From contig CATOST010000012.1 of assembly GCA_951812665.1 (NCBI GenBank), forward strand, positions 1 through 64,000: a DNA stretch of 64,000 nt. The letters are read 5' to 3'. The notes under the pieces are model-generated. The model searched no databases, had not been told where the DNA came from, and saw only the letters and a list, made by a program, of their open reading frames with translations. Positions 42,925 to 50,553 of this stretch are shown piece by piece; the first letter of the stretch is position 1, and every line of letters begins with the position of its first letter. Source of the stretch: an uncultured Acidobacteriota bacterium (GTDB lineage Bacteria > Acidobacteriota > UBA6911 > RPQK01 > JAJDTT01). Both the position numbers and the translations under genes were made by a program.

Positions 42925-44676
42925 TTGCGGAGGTCGACTCTGCAGCTCGTTTTACTGATCCTGCTGATTCACGCCGGCGTTCTCACCGGATATCCCCAGT
43001 CCCAAGACGACACACCCGGCATTTTCTCCGACGAAACGGACCAAGCGGGCCTCGACTTCGTCCACTTCAATGGGATGTCGGGCAGGTTCTACTACTGCGA
43101 GATGGTGGGCGGCGGCGGCGCCCTGTTCGACTACGACAACGACGGCGACCTGGACCTATACGTGGTCCAGGGGCATCTGCTGGGGGAAGGCAAGCCGCCA
43201 GGCGGCACCGGCGTTTCCCGGACCGAACCGGCTCCCATGGACCGGCTCTACCGGAACGATATGGTGGTGCAACCGGACGGAACCCGCCGGGTCCGCTTTA
43301 CCGACGTCACCGTCTCCAGCGGGATTCGGGCGCTGGGCTACGGGATGGGAGCGGCTGCCGCGGACTTCGACAACGACGGCTGGGTCGACCTCTACGTCAT
43401 GAACTTCGGTCCCAATCAGATGTTTCGGAACCGGGGGGACGGCACCTTCATGGAGGTTACCGCGCGGACCGGCACCGGCGACGGGAGATGGGGCGTGAGT
43501 GCGGCTTTCCTGGACTACGACCGGGACGGTTGGCTCGACCTCTTCCTGGGCAACTACGTCGATTTCAGATTCTCCAACCAGAAGCTCTGCCACGCTCCTA
43601 GCGGAGCGGTCGACTACTGTGGCCCCATGGGTTATGAGCCAGTACCCAATCGCCTTTATCGAAACCGGAGGGACGGAAGCTTCGAGGACGTGTCGGCCAG
43701 GAGCCAGATCTCGAGGGAGTACCACGGAGCGTTGGGCGTGGTGGCGGCCGACCTGAACTCCGACGGATGGCCGGACGTCTACGTGGCCAACGACCAGAGA
43801 CCCAACGACCTCTGGATCAACCAAAAGGACGGGACCTTCGTGAACGAGTCCCTGCTGGCCGGCGCCGCCTTCAACCGGGACGGGATGGCCGAGTCCAGCA
43901 TGGGAGTCGACGCGGCGGATTTCGACAACGATGGCGATGAAGACCTCTTCATGACCCATCTCAAGAGTGAGAAGAACACCCTCTACGCCAATGACGGCAC
44001 CGGATTTTTCAAGGACGCCTCATTGGAAGCCAACCTGGCCGTCTCCAGCCTCCCGTTCACGGCCTTCGGCACGCGATTCTTCGACTACGACAACGACGGC
44101 TGGCTGGACCTGTTCGCCGCCAATGGGGAGGTCAGGACCATCGAGACCCTGGCGAGACGGGGCGACCCGTATCCTCTGCATCAGACGAACCAGCTCTTTC
44201 GCAACCTGGGCGACGGGCGGTTCCAGGAAGTGACCGGTGAGGCGGGATCGGTGTTCCGGCTCTCGGAAGTCAGCCGCGGCGCCGCCTTCGGGGACGTGGA
44301 CAACGACGGGGATATGGACCTGCTGATCTTCAACAACAACGGCCGCACCCGGCTGCTGATCAACCGTGTCGGTACGGCGAATCGCTGGCTGGGGCTGAGA
44401 TTTGTCGGCCGTGAAAGCAATCGGGACGCCTTGGGAACCTGGGTCGGTGTGTTCAGGGAGGGCAAGCCGACGCTCTGGCGCCGCGTCCGGACCGACGGCA
44501 GCTATGCCTCATCCAATGATCCCCGAATCCTCGTGGGATTGGACGATTCCGCCGCCATGATCCGAGTTCGAGCCCACTGGCCGAGTGGTCTGGTGGAGGA
44601 GTGGACCGGCATCGAAACCGGCCGCTACCTCACGCTCAGCGAAGGCAGTGGGGAAGAATGGGACGAGCCGAGATAA
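42925..44676 (+). CDS. CRTAC1-type secreted protein: FG-GAP/VCBS repeats with ASPIC/UnbV domain
   Basis: A roughly 583-residue exported protein. I start it near TTG 42925, after the E2 stop, which gives a signal peptide RRSTLQLVLLILLIHAGVL; in-frame starts farther upstream lie inside the E2 gene. Many FG-GAP/VCBS calcium-binding repeats are visible, with ALFDYDNDGDLDLYVVQGHL, AAADFDNDGWVDLYVMNFGP, VAADLNSDGWPDVYVANDQR and GDVDNDGDMDLLIFNNNG. The C-terminal ASPIC/UnbV domain begins NRWLGLRFVGRESNRDALGT and includes LVGLDDSAAMIRVRAHWPSG. The family is abundant in Acidobacteriota and Planctomycetota, exported, probable beta-propeller with Ca2+, function unknown. Position after PDH is incidental. 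Confidence 0.85.
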   Translation: MRRSTLQLVLLILLIHAGVLTGYPQSQDDTPGIFSDETDQAGLDFVHFNGMSGRFYYCEMVGGGGALFDYDNDGDLDLYVVQGHLLGEGKPPGGTGVSRTEPAPMDRLYRNDMVVQPDGTRRVRFTDVTVSSGIRALGYGMGAAAADFDNDGWVDLYVMNFGPNQMFRNRGDGTFMEVTARTGTGDGRWGVSAAFLDYDRDGWLDLFLGNYVDFRFSNQKLCHAPSGAVDYCGPMGYEPVPNRLYRNRRDGSFEDVSARSQISREYHGALGVVAADLNSDGWPDVYVANDQRPNDLWINQKDGTFVNESLLAGAAFNRDGMAESSMGVDAADFDNDGDEDLFMTHLKSEKNTLYANDGTGFFKDASLEANLAVSSLPFTAFGTRFFDYDNDGWLDLFAANGEVRTIETLARRGDPYPLHQTNQLFRNLGDGRFQEVTGEAGSVFRLSEVSRGAAFGDVDNDGDMDLLIFNNNGRTRLLINRVGTANRWLGLRFVGRESNRDALGTWVGVFREGKPTLWRRVRTDGSYASSNDPRILVGLDDSAAMIRVRAHWPSGLVEEWTGIETGRYLTLSEGSGEEWDEPR

Positions 44677-45167
44677 CAGAGGAGCCACCATAACACTCAC
44701 CGCACAGACCCACCCAGGCAGGTCCGCCGAACTCATGGTCGTCCCAGCCAAACTCGCCGCCCATTGTGTTGCCGCTGCGCTGAGAGCCGGAGACACTGCG
44801 GAACGGATCAATGGCGTGCCGGCCGCAGTCACCCGCGAGACGGCGGTATCGGATGCCTTGATGGTCTCGAAACCGTCGAGACAACCGTAAGAAAATTGTC
44901 TTAACTGGGTCGGGCTTATCCCGCCGTTGCCCGGGAATCTCTTTCCTAATTATTGCCAAATTACAGGTGCATTATGACTATTGTCATATGCTCAGTATGC
45001 CCGGGATGAACGCAGTTTGAGGACATTCCGGCCTCTGTACTAGCTGTGTTCTGGAAAACAACAAACAGTCCAAACTACTACAACAAAAGGATAATTTCCA
45101 CTTGGGAAAAGTGAGAGGCAGACCTTGTCGGAAAGGGGACTTCTGGTGTATGGTGGGGGCTGTGAGC

Positions 45168-45201
45168 GAGCCAGCCGGGTGCGGCAACACCCGGCTGGCT
45201 C
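45168..45201. repeat. Perfect 14-bp hairpin GAGCCAGCCGGGTG, 6-nt loop
   Basis: 45168-45181 pairs perfectly with 45188-45201 around CGGCAA. The stem is very GC-rich and followed by TAAACCG, so it is not a standard terminator, which would end in a T-run. No other copy is seen in the window. Confidence 0.75.
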
Positions 45202-45211
45202 TAAACCGACT

Positions 45212-45289
45212 CGTCCTATGCTGGAGGAAGAGCCAGCCTGAGTCTTATTCTACTCGACCCAAATTCCGGTTTCAGTCCAGCATAGGACG
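45212..45289. repeat. Perfect 14-bp inverted repeat with 50-nt spacer
   Basis: CGTCCTATGCTGGA at 45212-45225 is repeated inverted at 45276-45289. The 50-base spacer contains AGAGCCAGCCTGAG, which shares AGCCAGCC with the neighbouring hairpin. The arrangement resembles ends of a very small element or an RNA stem; no target duplication is evident. Confidence 0.7.
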
Positions 45290-45592
45290 TCCTCTCCAAA
45301 GTGGTGGCAGGAAAAGTGCCCGTTTGTCTCCGGTTGGCGACGTCATCTTCAAGATCGACTTTCGAGACGTTCAGGGATCTACACTGGAGTTGGCCGTTAC
45401 GGATTCCTCCTGGTGTCACTCCTCCTGCAAGTTGCCGGCGGCGCATAGATTAATTCGGCGCCGGCATCACCGACCGACCAGATCCACACCCCACCTGCAG
45501 GAATGACGCCGGCTGTTGCGGCAGTACCGGCTGAATGGGGCCGGAGACGCTGGCTGAGTCGACCGGACGCTGAATCAATATTTGGAAGTACG

Positions 45593-45847
45593 ATGATGTC
45601 GGAGAATCGAAAGCTGTTCGGCTTGGATGACATCCAAGCCATCCGCTTGATCTGTCTCAGTTGCAACGAAGAGATCCTCTTCCCGAAACATATTCCGGCG
45701 AGCGATCATTGCCCCCACTGCAAGGTCCGCTTAGACGCGAGAGGTCTGGAACCGGTCACCGAACTGAACCTGGCGCGGATCATCCGGCAACTCACTCAGG
45801 ATCCAAGCGGGCTCCTGGACATCCGGTTCGAGGTCATGGATCCGTGA
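45593..45847 (+). CDS. Small zinc-ribbon protein
   Basis: An 84-residue protein from ATG 45593 (a second ATG follows directly). Two CxxC knuckles, CLSC and CPHC, in IRLICLSCNEEILFPKHIPA, then SDHCPHCKVRLD, give a rubredoxin-like zinc ribbon. The rest is a helix (ELNLARIIRQLTQDPSG) and a hydrophobic end. An in-frame start at 45503 would add 30 residues without clear homology. Small proteins of this style are common in Acidobacteriota; function unknown, possibly nucleic-acid or protein binding. Confidence 0.6.
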   Translation: MMSENRKLFGLDDIQAIRLICLSCNEEILFPKHIPASDHCPHCKVRLDARGLEPVTELNLARIIRQLTQDPSGLLDIRFEVMDP

Positions 45848-45930
45848 ACCAGGATCGCGCAAACGACATCCGGGATTTCGGGGTTTAATAGAAAGCCGAC
45901 GAATACCAACCGGAGTCGAGCGGAGGAAAC

Positions 45931-46812
45931 ATGATCGGAAACTTGATCTCACGGTGTCGGCGCGGGATCGCGGCCGGGTGGACTGGACTCCTCCTCGCTG
46001 GGGGCCTGGCGGCTCAGGAAGAAGCCTCAACGCCGGCAGAGTGGAGCAACAGGATCGGAATGGAGTTCGTGCGGGTACCGGTCGGCGAGTTCCGGATGGG
46101 GTCGGAGAGCGGGTTGGCGGACGATGACGAGAAACCGGTGACTCGGGTGAAGATCAGCCGGGCGTTTTATCTGGGGAAATACGAGGTGACTCAGTCTCAA
46201 TGGGAGGCGGTGATGGGATCGAATCCCTCGGATTTCAAAAACTGCGGTCGAGATTGCCCGGTGGAGAGTGTTTCGTGGGACGACGTGCAGCAGTTCGTCA
46301 GGAAACTGAACGGCATGGAGGGAGGAGCGAAGTACCGGTTGCCGACGGAGGCCGAGTGGGAGTACGCGGCGCGGGCGGGAACTCGGACGGACACGCCGGC
46401 AGGAGATTTGGATTTGGTGGGGATCAATAACGTGCCGATGTTGGACAGGATCGCGTGGTACGGCGGCAACAGCGGGGTGAGGTACGATGGCGGGGTCGAT
46501 TGTTCGGACTGGAATGAAAAGCAGTACCCGTCAACGTGGTGCGGGACCCATCCGGTGGGGGAAAAGGCTGCGAATGATTTCGGGTTGCACGACATGCTGG
46601 GGAACGCGTGGGAGTGGGTAGAGGACCGATACGGGAAGTACCCTGGAGGCAGTGTCACAGATCCCAAGGGTCCTGCGACGGGCTCCCTTCGGGTCCGTCG
46701 GGGGGGCGGTTGGAGCCACGACGCTCTCGGCAGCCGGTCGGAGTATCGCGCCGGCGTCGTCCCCGGCAATCGCTATCATTACCTGGGTTTCCGCCTCCTG
46801 AGGGTCGAATGA
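45931..46812 (+). CDS. SUMF1/FGE-like domain protein, exported, lacking FGE cysteines
   Basis: A 293-residue protein with an N-terminal hydrophobic segment (GWTGLLLAGGLAAQE), probably exported. The SUMF1/formylglycine-generating-enzyme-like fold is clear from FVRVPVGEFRMGSESG, RAFYLGKYEVTQSQWEAVMG, SVSWDDVQQFVRKLN, YRLPTEAEWEYAARAGT, HDMLGNAWEWVEDRYG and RRGGGWSHDALGSRSEYRAG to GFRLLRV. Genuine FGEs carry two catalytic cysteines in the last block; none is present there, so it is unlikely to activate sulfatases, and no sulfatase is nearby. The middle part has G-rich codon use unlike neighbours, with many NGG codons. Function may be binding or another oxidation. Confidence 0.82.
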   Translation: MIGNLISRCRRGIAAGWTGLLLAGGLAAQEEASTPAEWSNRIGMEFVRVPVGEFRMGSESGLADDDEKPVTRVKISRAFYLGKYEVTQSQWEAVMGSNPSDFKNCGRDCPVESVSWDDVQQFVRKLNGMEGGAKYRLPTEAEWEYAARAGTRTDTPAGDLDLVGINNVPMLDRIAWYGGNSGVRYDGGVDCSDWNEKQYPSTWCGTHPVGEKAANDFGLHDMLGNAWEWVEDRYGKYPGGSVTDPKGPATGSLRVRRGGGWSHDALGSRSEYRAGVVPGNRYHYLGFRLLRVE

Positions 46813-46945
46813 TCCCTCCCTGCCACGCCGCGATCAGTCGCTGAACCCGGGTAATCACTCCAATTCATGGACGCCGAGTCGTTCAGACTCGCCGCTCGGC
46901 GACGAACTCATGGGGCCGGATTGGTTCTGCCCGCCTGCTGGACCC

Positions 46946-47064
46946 GGGCAACCGCAATGGTTGCCCCGATGTCGACACGGCATGGCCGGCCGGCCTGTCC
47001 GGTCCCGGTGGGGCAGGAGATTCCCGCGACGAGAATTAAGGAAGGGCAATCACGAGGGTTGCCC
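46946..47064. repeat. Two REP-like GGGCAA...TTGCCC hairpins
   Basis: GGGCAACC-gcaat-GGTTGCCC (46946-46966) is a perfect 8-bp hairpin, and GGGCAA...TTGCCC recurs at 47044-47064 with CCTAC after it. Both lie in the 250-base interval between the convergent SUMF1-like and VOC genes. They look like one more small dispersed palindrome family, and could act as bidirectional transcription stops. Confidence 0.55.
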
Positions 47065-47069
47065 CTACG

Positions 47070-47579
47070 TTATTCGCTCCACTCGAAATCGTGGACGATC
47101 TGGCCGCCGGTGCCGGTCTCGTTCAGCTCCAGGAGGTTGCCGTCGGGATCATAGAAGAAGAGCACGTGCCAATCCCCCTCACCCGAGAAGCGGACCGGAG
47201 GCGAGATGAACTCGACGCCCTCCGCCTTCAATCGTTCGTAGATCGCGGGCAGGTTCTCCACACCGAAACAGATGTGCGCGCTGGGCACGTGGTGGACCTC
47301 GTATCTCGCCCGGGGGCTCTCCGGCTCCAACCACTGGATGATGTCGAAGGTCAACGCCACCCCTTCGTCGTTCCGGTCATAGCCCTGGACGCCCTCCGGA
47401 GCCCGCATGCGGTATTCGCGCATGTGGCAGCCCGGCTTGTCCACCATCTCCGCCACCGGGCCCGCGATGTGCTCTTCCGGAGTCACCACCTCCAGGCCCA
47501 GCAGATCGCGATAGAAGTGCAGGGATTTCTCGATGTCGCTCACCATGACAGCGATGTGGTCGATCTTCTTCAGGTACAT
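47070..47579 (-). CDS. VOC family (glyoxalase-fold) protein
   Basis: A 169-residue vicinal-oxygen-chelate protein, one full two-module unit. Metal ligands fit the pattern: His in KKIDHIAVMVSDIEKSLHFY, His in HHVPSAHICFGVENL, and Glu in FFYDPDGNLLELNE; the middle has EYRMRAPEG. It resembles glyoxalase I/methylmalonyl-CoA epimerase-like enzymes, but the reaction is unknown. It lies next to an SDR dehydrogenase on the same strand, and a close paralogue with its own SDR neighbour is at 63270-63773. The pairing suggests a common substrate class. Confidence 0.83.
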   Translation of the reverse strand: MYLKKIDHIAVMVSDIEKSLHFYRDLLGLEVVTPEEHIAGPVAEMVDKPGCHMREYRMRAPEGVQGYDRNDEGVALTFDIIQWLEPESPRARYEVHHVPSAHICFGVENLPAIYERLKAEGVEFISPPVRFSGEGDWHVLFFYDPDGNLLELNETGTGGQIVHDFEWSE

Positions 47580-47643
47580 CCGATCTGACTCCTTTCGGTT
47601 CGTATTTCCCGGGCGCCGGCCTCGGCAGCCGGAGGTTCCGGCA

Positions 47644-48393
47644 TCACTTGGTGGTATAGCCCCCGTCGGCCACCAGAACCGAGCCGGTGACGAAGGAGGC
47701 GTCGTCGCTCACCAGAAAGAGAATGCAGTTGGCCACCTCTCCCGGATCGGCGAACCTCTCCAGCAGGTTGCTCTTGCGGTAGGGCGCCAGGTGTTCCTCC
47801 GGCACCCCGTCCAGCATGGGTGTGTTCATGGAGCCGGGACAGACCGCGTTCACCCGGATGCCCTCCAAGGCGTGGTCGTGGGCCATGCACTTGGCCAGGC
47901 CGATGAGGCCGTGCTTGGAGGCGTTGTAGGAAGCCTGTTCTCCGTTGGAAACCACGCCGGAGAGGGACGAGATGCAGACGATGTTCCCCGACTTCTGCCG
48001 GCGCATCTGCCGGATGGCGTATTTGGAGCAGAGGAACGGCCCTTTCAGATTGACGCCCAGGACGAAGTCCCAATCCTCCTCGGTGGTCTCGGGCACCGCC
48101 TTCTCCACCTGGACGCCGGCGTTGTTGATGAGGATGTCGATCCGGCCGAATCGGGCGACGGTCTCCTCCATCAGGTTGCGGGCGTCGGCCGCCGACGAGA
48201 CATCGGTCTTGACGAAGAGGGCTTCGGTCCCGTCATCCCGGAGGGATCGGGCCACCCCTGTTCCCGCATCGACGTTGACATCGGCGATGACCACTTTGGC
48301 CCCTTCGGCCGCGAAGAGTCTGGCGGTGGACGCGCCCAGGCCACTACCGCCGCCGGTGATGATCGCCACCCTGCCGTCCAGCTTTCCGGGCAT
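47644..48393 (-). CDS. Short-chain dehydrogenase/reductase (SDR)
   Basis: A 249-residue classical SDR. The nucleotide site TGGGSGLG is at 13-20, D64 in VKTDVSS, NNAG at 90-93, Ser142/143 in CISSLSGVVS, and Tyr156-Lys160 in SYNASKHGLIGL. The ADVN after the second strand suggests NAD(H) preference. C-terminal pattern PGSMNTPMLDGVPEEH and SFVTGSVLVADGGYTTK. It is 64 bases upstream of the VOC gene in the same direction and likely co-transcribed. Substrate unknown; sugar or secondary alcohol oxidation is plausible given the sugar transporter nearby. Confidence 0.9.
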   Translation of the reverse strand: MPGKLDGRVAIITGGGSGLGASTARLFAAEGAKVVIADVNVDAGTGVARSLRDDGTEALFVKTDVSSAADARNLMEETVARFGRIDILINNAGVQVEKAVPETTEEDWDFVLGVNLKGPFLCSKYAIRQMRRQKSGNIVCISSLSGVVSNGEQASYNASKHGLIGLAKCMAHDHALEGIRVNAVCPGSMNTPMLDGVPEEHLAPYRKSNLLERFADPGEVANCILFLVSDDASFVTGSVLVADGGYTTK

Positions 48394-48603
48394 GCTGCTT
48401 TCCTCTTTCCGCGCCGCTCGTCCCCGTTCGATTGGGCGCTCCGGCTGAATGGGTTCGACTTCCTAACCGGCCCGCTTGGCGCCTTTGGCCAAGCCGTCCG
48501 GCACTCGACTTAAGGTATTGAATCCGGTGCCGTGAGGCAAGCCGTATCGCCGTCCGGGGAATCCTGCAAGGGGCTCCCGGAACGTGTTAGTGTCCGGCTC
48601 GTC

Positions 48604-49743
48604 ATGACCCGATGCCAAGCAGCCCGTGGAAAAAGTCGTCACGGCATTCGACCGCCCCTGCATCCCGGCGGACTGCGTTGCTATCGGCTCACATACTCCG
48701 GGGATGCTCCCTCATCGCGCCTGGTCCGGCGGGCGCAGGAACGGTCTCGGTGCTCATGGGACTTTTCCCACGGACTGCTAGCGACCCTGCTCCCGCTACT
48801 GCTGCTCTGGGCCTGCGCGGTGCCGGGTCCCGATCCCGCCCCCGACGGACGGCTGAGGATCGCCTTCATCTCCAAGTCCTACACCGATCCCTTCTGGCTG
48901 GACGCCATCGACGGCGCCCAACGGGCGGCAGAGGAGCTGGGGGTCGAACTGCTGTTGCACGCCGCCAAGAACGAGACTCAGGTCGTGGAGCAGGTCCAGA
49001 TCGTGGAGAACATGATTCAGTTGGAAGTGGACGGCATCGTGCTGGCGCCCTGCGATTCCAACGCCCTGTCGCCGGCCGTGTCGAAGGTGAACCAGGCCGG
49101 AATTCCCATCACCGTCATCGACACCGGGATCGCCGAGGGGGACATCGTCACCTTCGCCGCCACCGACAATGTCCTTTGCGGCACCGTGGCCGCCGACCGG
49201 CTGGCCGACCGCCTTTCGGCTCGAGGGAAGGTCGGCGTCATCGCCTGTCCACCCAGCATTCTGCCCTGCCGGGAAATCATGAACGGTTTTGTGGAAGGCC
49301 TGCGCAAGTATCCCGATCTGGAAATGGTGGGGTCTCCGCTGGGTGTCCCCTACTGCGACCAGTCCTTCAACGCCACCACCGATCTGCTGACAGCCCATCC
49401 CGATCTGGCGGGTCTCTACATCTTCGGAGGTCCCGCGGTTCTCTGCGCCGCCCAGGCGGCCGCAGCTTTCGGCAAGAACCTGGGGGGGGACCTGATGGTA
49501 GTGGGCCGCGGTTCCATCGGCAAAGCGGGGTTGGGGGACCTGGAGGCGGTCAAGCGTGGCGAGCTGGACGCCATGGTCGCCCAGTTTCCCGCCAAGATGG
49601 GCTATTCCGGCGTCGACAGTCTGGTCAAATTCCGCCGTGGAGTCGAATCTCCGTCCTTCACCGACACCGGCGTGGTCCTGGTGACGCAGGAGAACGTGGA
49701 CGAATTCATTCGGCAGATCGAGAGCGGGGAGCCGCTCTTGTGA
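48604..49743 (+). CDS. Sugar-type ABC transporter substrate-binding protein, N-terminus overlapping a dispersed repeat
   Basis: The mature part is a Peripla_BP_4 (ribose/galactose-binding type) solute-binding protein: LRIAFISKSYTDPFWLDAI, GAQRAAEELGVELLLHAAKN, IQLEVDGIVLAPCDSNAL, GIPITVIDTGIAEGD, a cysteine-containing DNVLCGTVAADRLADRL, and HPDLAGLYIFGGPAVLC. A lipoprotein-like signal LLATLLPLLLLWACAVPG ends in a lipobox Cys. The signal begins at the end of a 162-bp palindromic repeat, and the only in-frame ATG near it is at 48604, just before that repeat, so the first about 55 residues would be repeat-encoded. The real start is therefore uncertain (48604 or a non-ATG codon near 48760). It leads a transporter operon. 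Confidence 0.78.
   Translation: MTRCQAARGKSRHGIRPPLHPGGLRCYRLTYSGDAPSSRLVRRAQERSRCSWDFSHGLLATLLPLLLLWACAVPGPDPAPDGRLRIAFISKSYTDPFWLDAIDGAQRAAEELGVELLLHAAKNETQVVEQVQIVENMIQLEVDGIVLAPCDSNALSPAVSKVNQAGIPITVIDTGIAEGDIVTFAATDNVLCGTVAADRLADRLSARGKVGVIACPPSILPCREIMNGFVEGLRKYPDLEMVGSPLGVPYCDQSFNATTDLLTAHPDLAGLYIFGGPAVLCAAQAAAAFGKNLGGDLMVVGRGSIGKAGLGDLEAVKRGELDAMVAQFPAKMGYSGVDSLVKFRRGVESPSFTDTGVVLVTQENVDEFIRQIESGEPLL
48618..48779. repeat. Dispersed ~160-bp palindromic element, copy A
   Basis: The 20-base ends (AGCAGCCCGTGGAAAAAGTC and its near-complement at 48760-48779) pair with two mismatches, and the inner parts are also complementary (GGCATTCGACCG... with CGGTCTCGGTGC). The whole 162 bases could fold as one long hairpin. 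Copy B lies at 56095-56260. Copy A overlaps the 5' end of the sugar-binding protein gene. No transposase is encoded. A MITE-like or large REP/BIME-type element is likely. Confidence 0.85.
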
Positions 49744-50546
49744 GCGTTCCGGAAAGCGCCTCCGGAACTGCGACCGGACCCGCTGGCGGGGCCGGCCACA
49801 CAGCTCTCCTGGAGGCGGTGGGCGTCACCAAGCGATTCGGCGCGCTGGCGGCGGTCGACGGTGCCGATCTCACCGTCGGCCGGGCCGAGATCGTGGGCCT
49901 GGTGGGCGGCAACGGCGCTGGAAAATCGACACTGATCCACCTCATCTCCGGCGTCGATCTGCCCGATGTGGGACGGTTCCTGATGGAGGGCCGGCCGCTT
50001 CGAACGGGAAGCCCCGCCGAGGCCCGTCACCACGGGATCGAGACCGTGTACCAGGACCTGGCGCTCCTGGGGGAGCTGGACGTAACCGCCAACATCTTCA
50101 TGGGACGGGAGTGGCGCCGGGGCGTCCCCGGACTCCGCTGGCTGGCGGAGAAGTCGATGAAGACCGAGGCGGAAGAGTTGATCCGCAAGCTCGGTTACGA
50201 CTTCCGCGCTTCAACCCGGGTGCGTTACCTTTCGGGAGGACAGCGCCAGGCGGTAGCGCTGGCCCGTGCCCTCCTGGCCCGCGCCAAGCTGATCCTCATG
50301 GACGAACCGACGGCGGCCCTGGGGGTCGCGGAGACCCGAAAGACGCTGGATCTGATCCGGAGGTTTCGGGACGAGGGAGTCTCCCTGATCGTGATCGGTC
50401 ACGAGTTGGACGACATCTTCTCCATCGCCGACCGGATCGTGGTCATGAGGAAGGGGCAGACGGTGGCCGACCTGAGGACCCGTTCCACCAACCAGGACGA
50501 GGTCGTCAACCTGATGCTGAAGGGCCCGCTTCCCTCCAGGAGTTGA
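49740..50546 (+). CDS. Sugar ABC transporter ATP-binding protein, single domain
   Basis: A 268-residue ATPase starting at GTG 49740, overlapping the previous stop as GTGA. Walker A GGNGAGKST (56-64), Q-loop VYQDLALLG, signature YLSGGQRQ (163-170), Walker B LILMDEPTAALG (184-195) and the switch His in VIGHELDDIF are all present. It resembles RbsA/XylG ATPases, but those normally have two ATPase halves of about 500 residues. This is a single-half form, which acts as a dimer in the ribose-type branch of some Gram-negative phyla. Part of the importer with the genes on either side. Confidence 0.9.
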   Translation: MSVPESASGTATGPAGGAGHTALLEAVGVTKRFGALAAVDGADLTVGRAEIVGLVGGNGAGKSTLIHLISGVDLPDVGRFLMEGRPLRTGSPAEARHHGIETVYQDLALLGELDVTANIFMGREWRRGVPGLRWLAEKSMKTEAEELIRKLGYDFRASTRVRYLSGGQRQAVALARALLARAKLILMDEPTAALGVAETRKTLDLIRRFRDEGVSLIVIGHELDDIFSIADRIVVMRKGQTVADLRTRSTNQDEVVNLMLKGPLPSRS

Positions 50547-50553
50547 CCGGCCC

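Larger units (their letters stand above)
44677..45592. other. Long gene-poor interval with strong inverted repeats
   Basis: About 900 bases for which no gene is supported. The first third (to about 44890) is GC-rich and open in one frame but has no motif and codes in the wake of the CRTAC1 gene. From 44890 the sequence becomes AT-richer with ATTATTGCCAAATTACAG and similar words. Two perfect 14-bp inverted repeats follow (next two entries). The final part precedes the zinc-ribbon gene. A lost gene, a structured RNA or a small mobile element remnant would all fit. Confidence 0.5.

Noticed and set aside
45102-45506. 134-codon frame across the inverted repeats at 45.2 kb
   Set aside because: Its translation is low-complexity and crosses two perfect hairpins; no homology is recognised.
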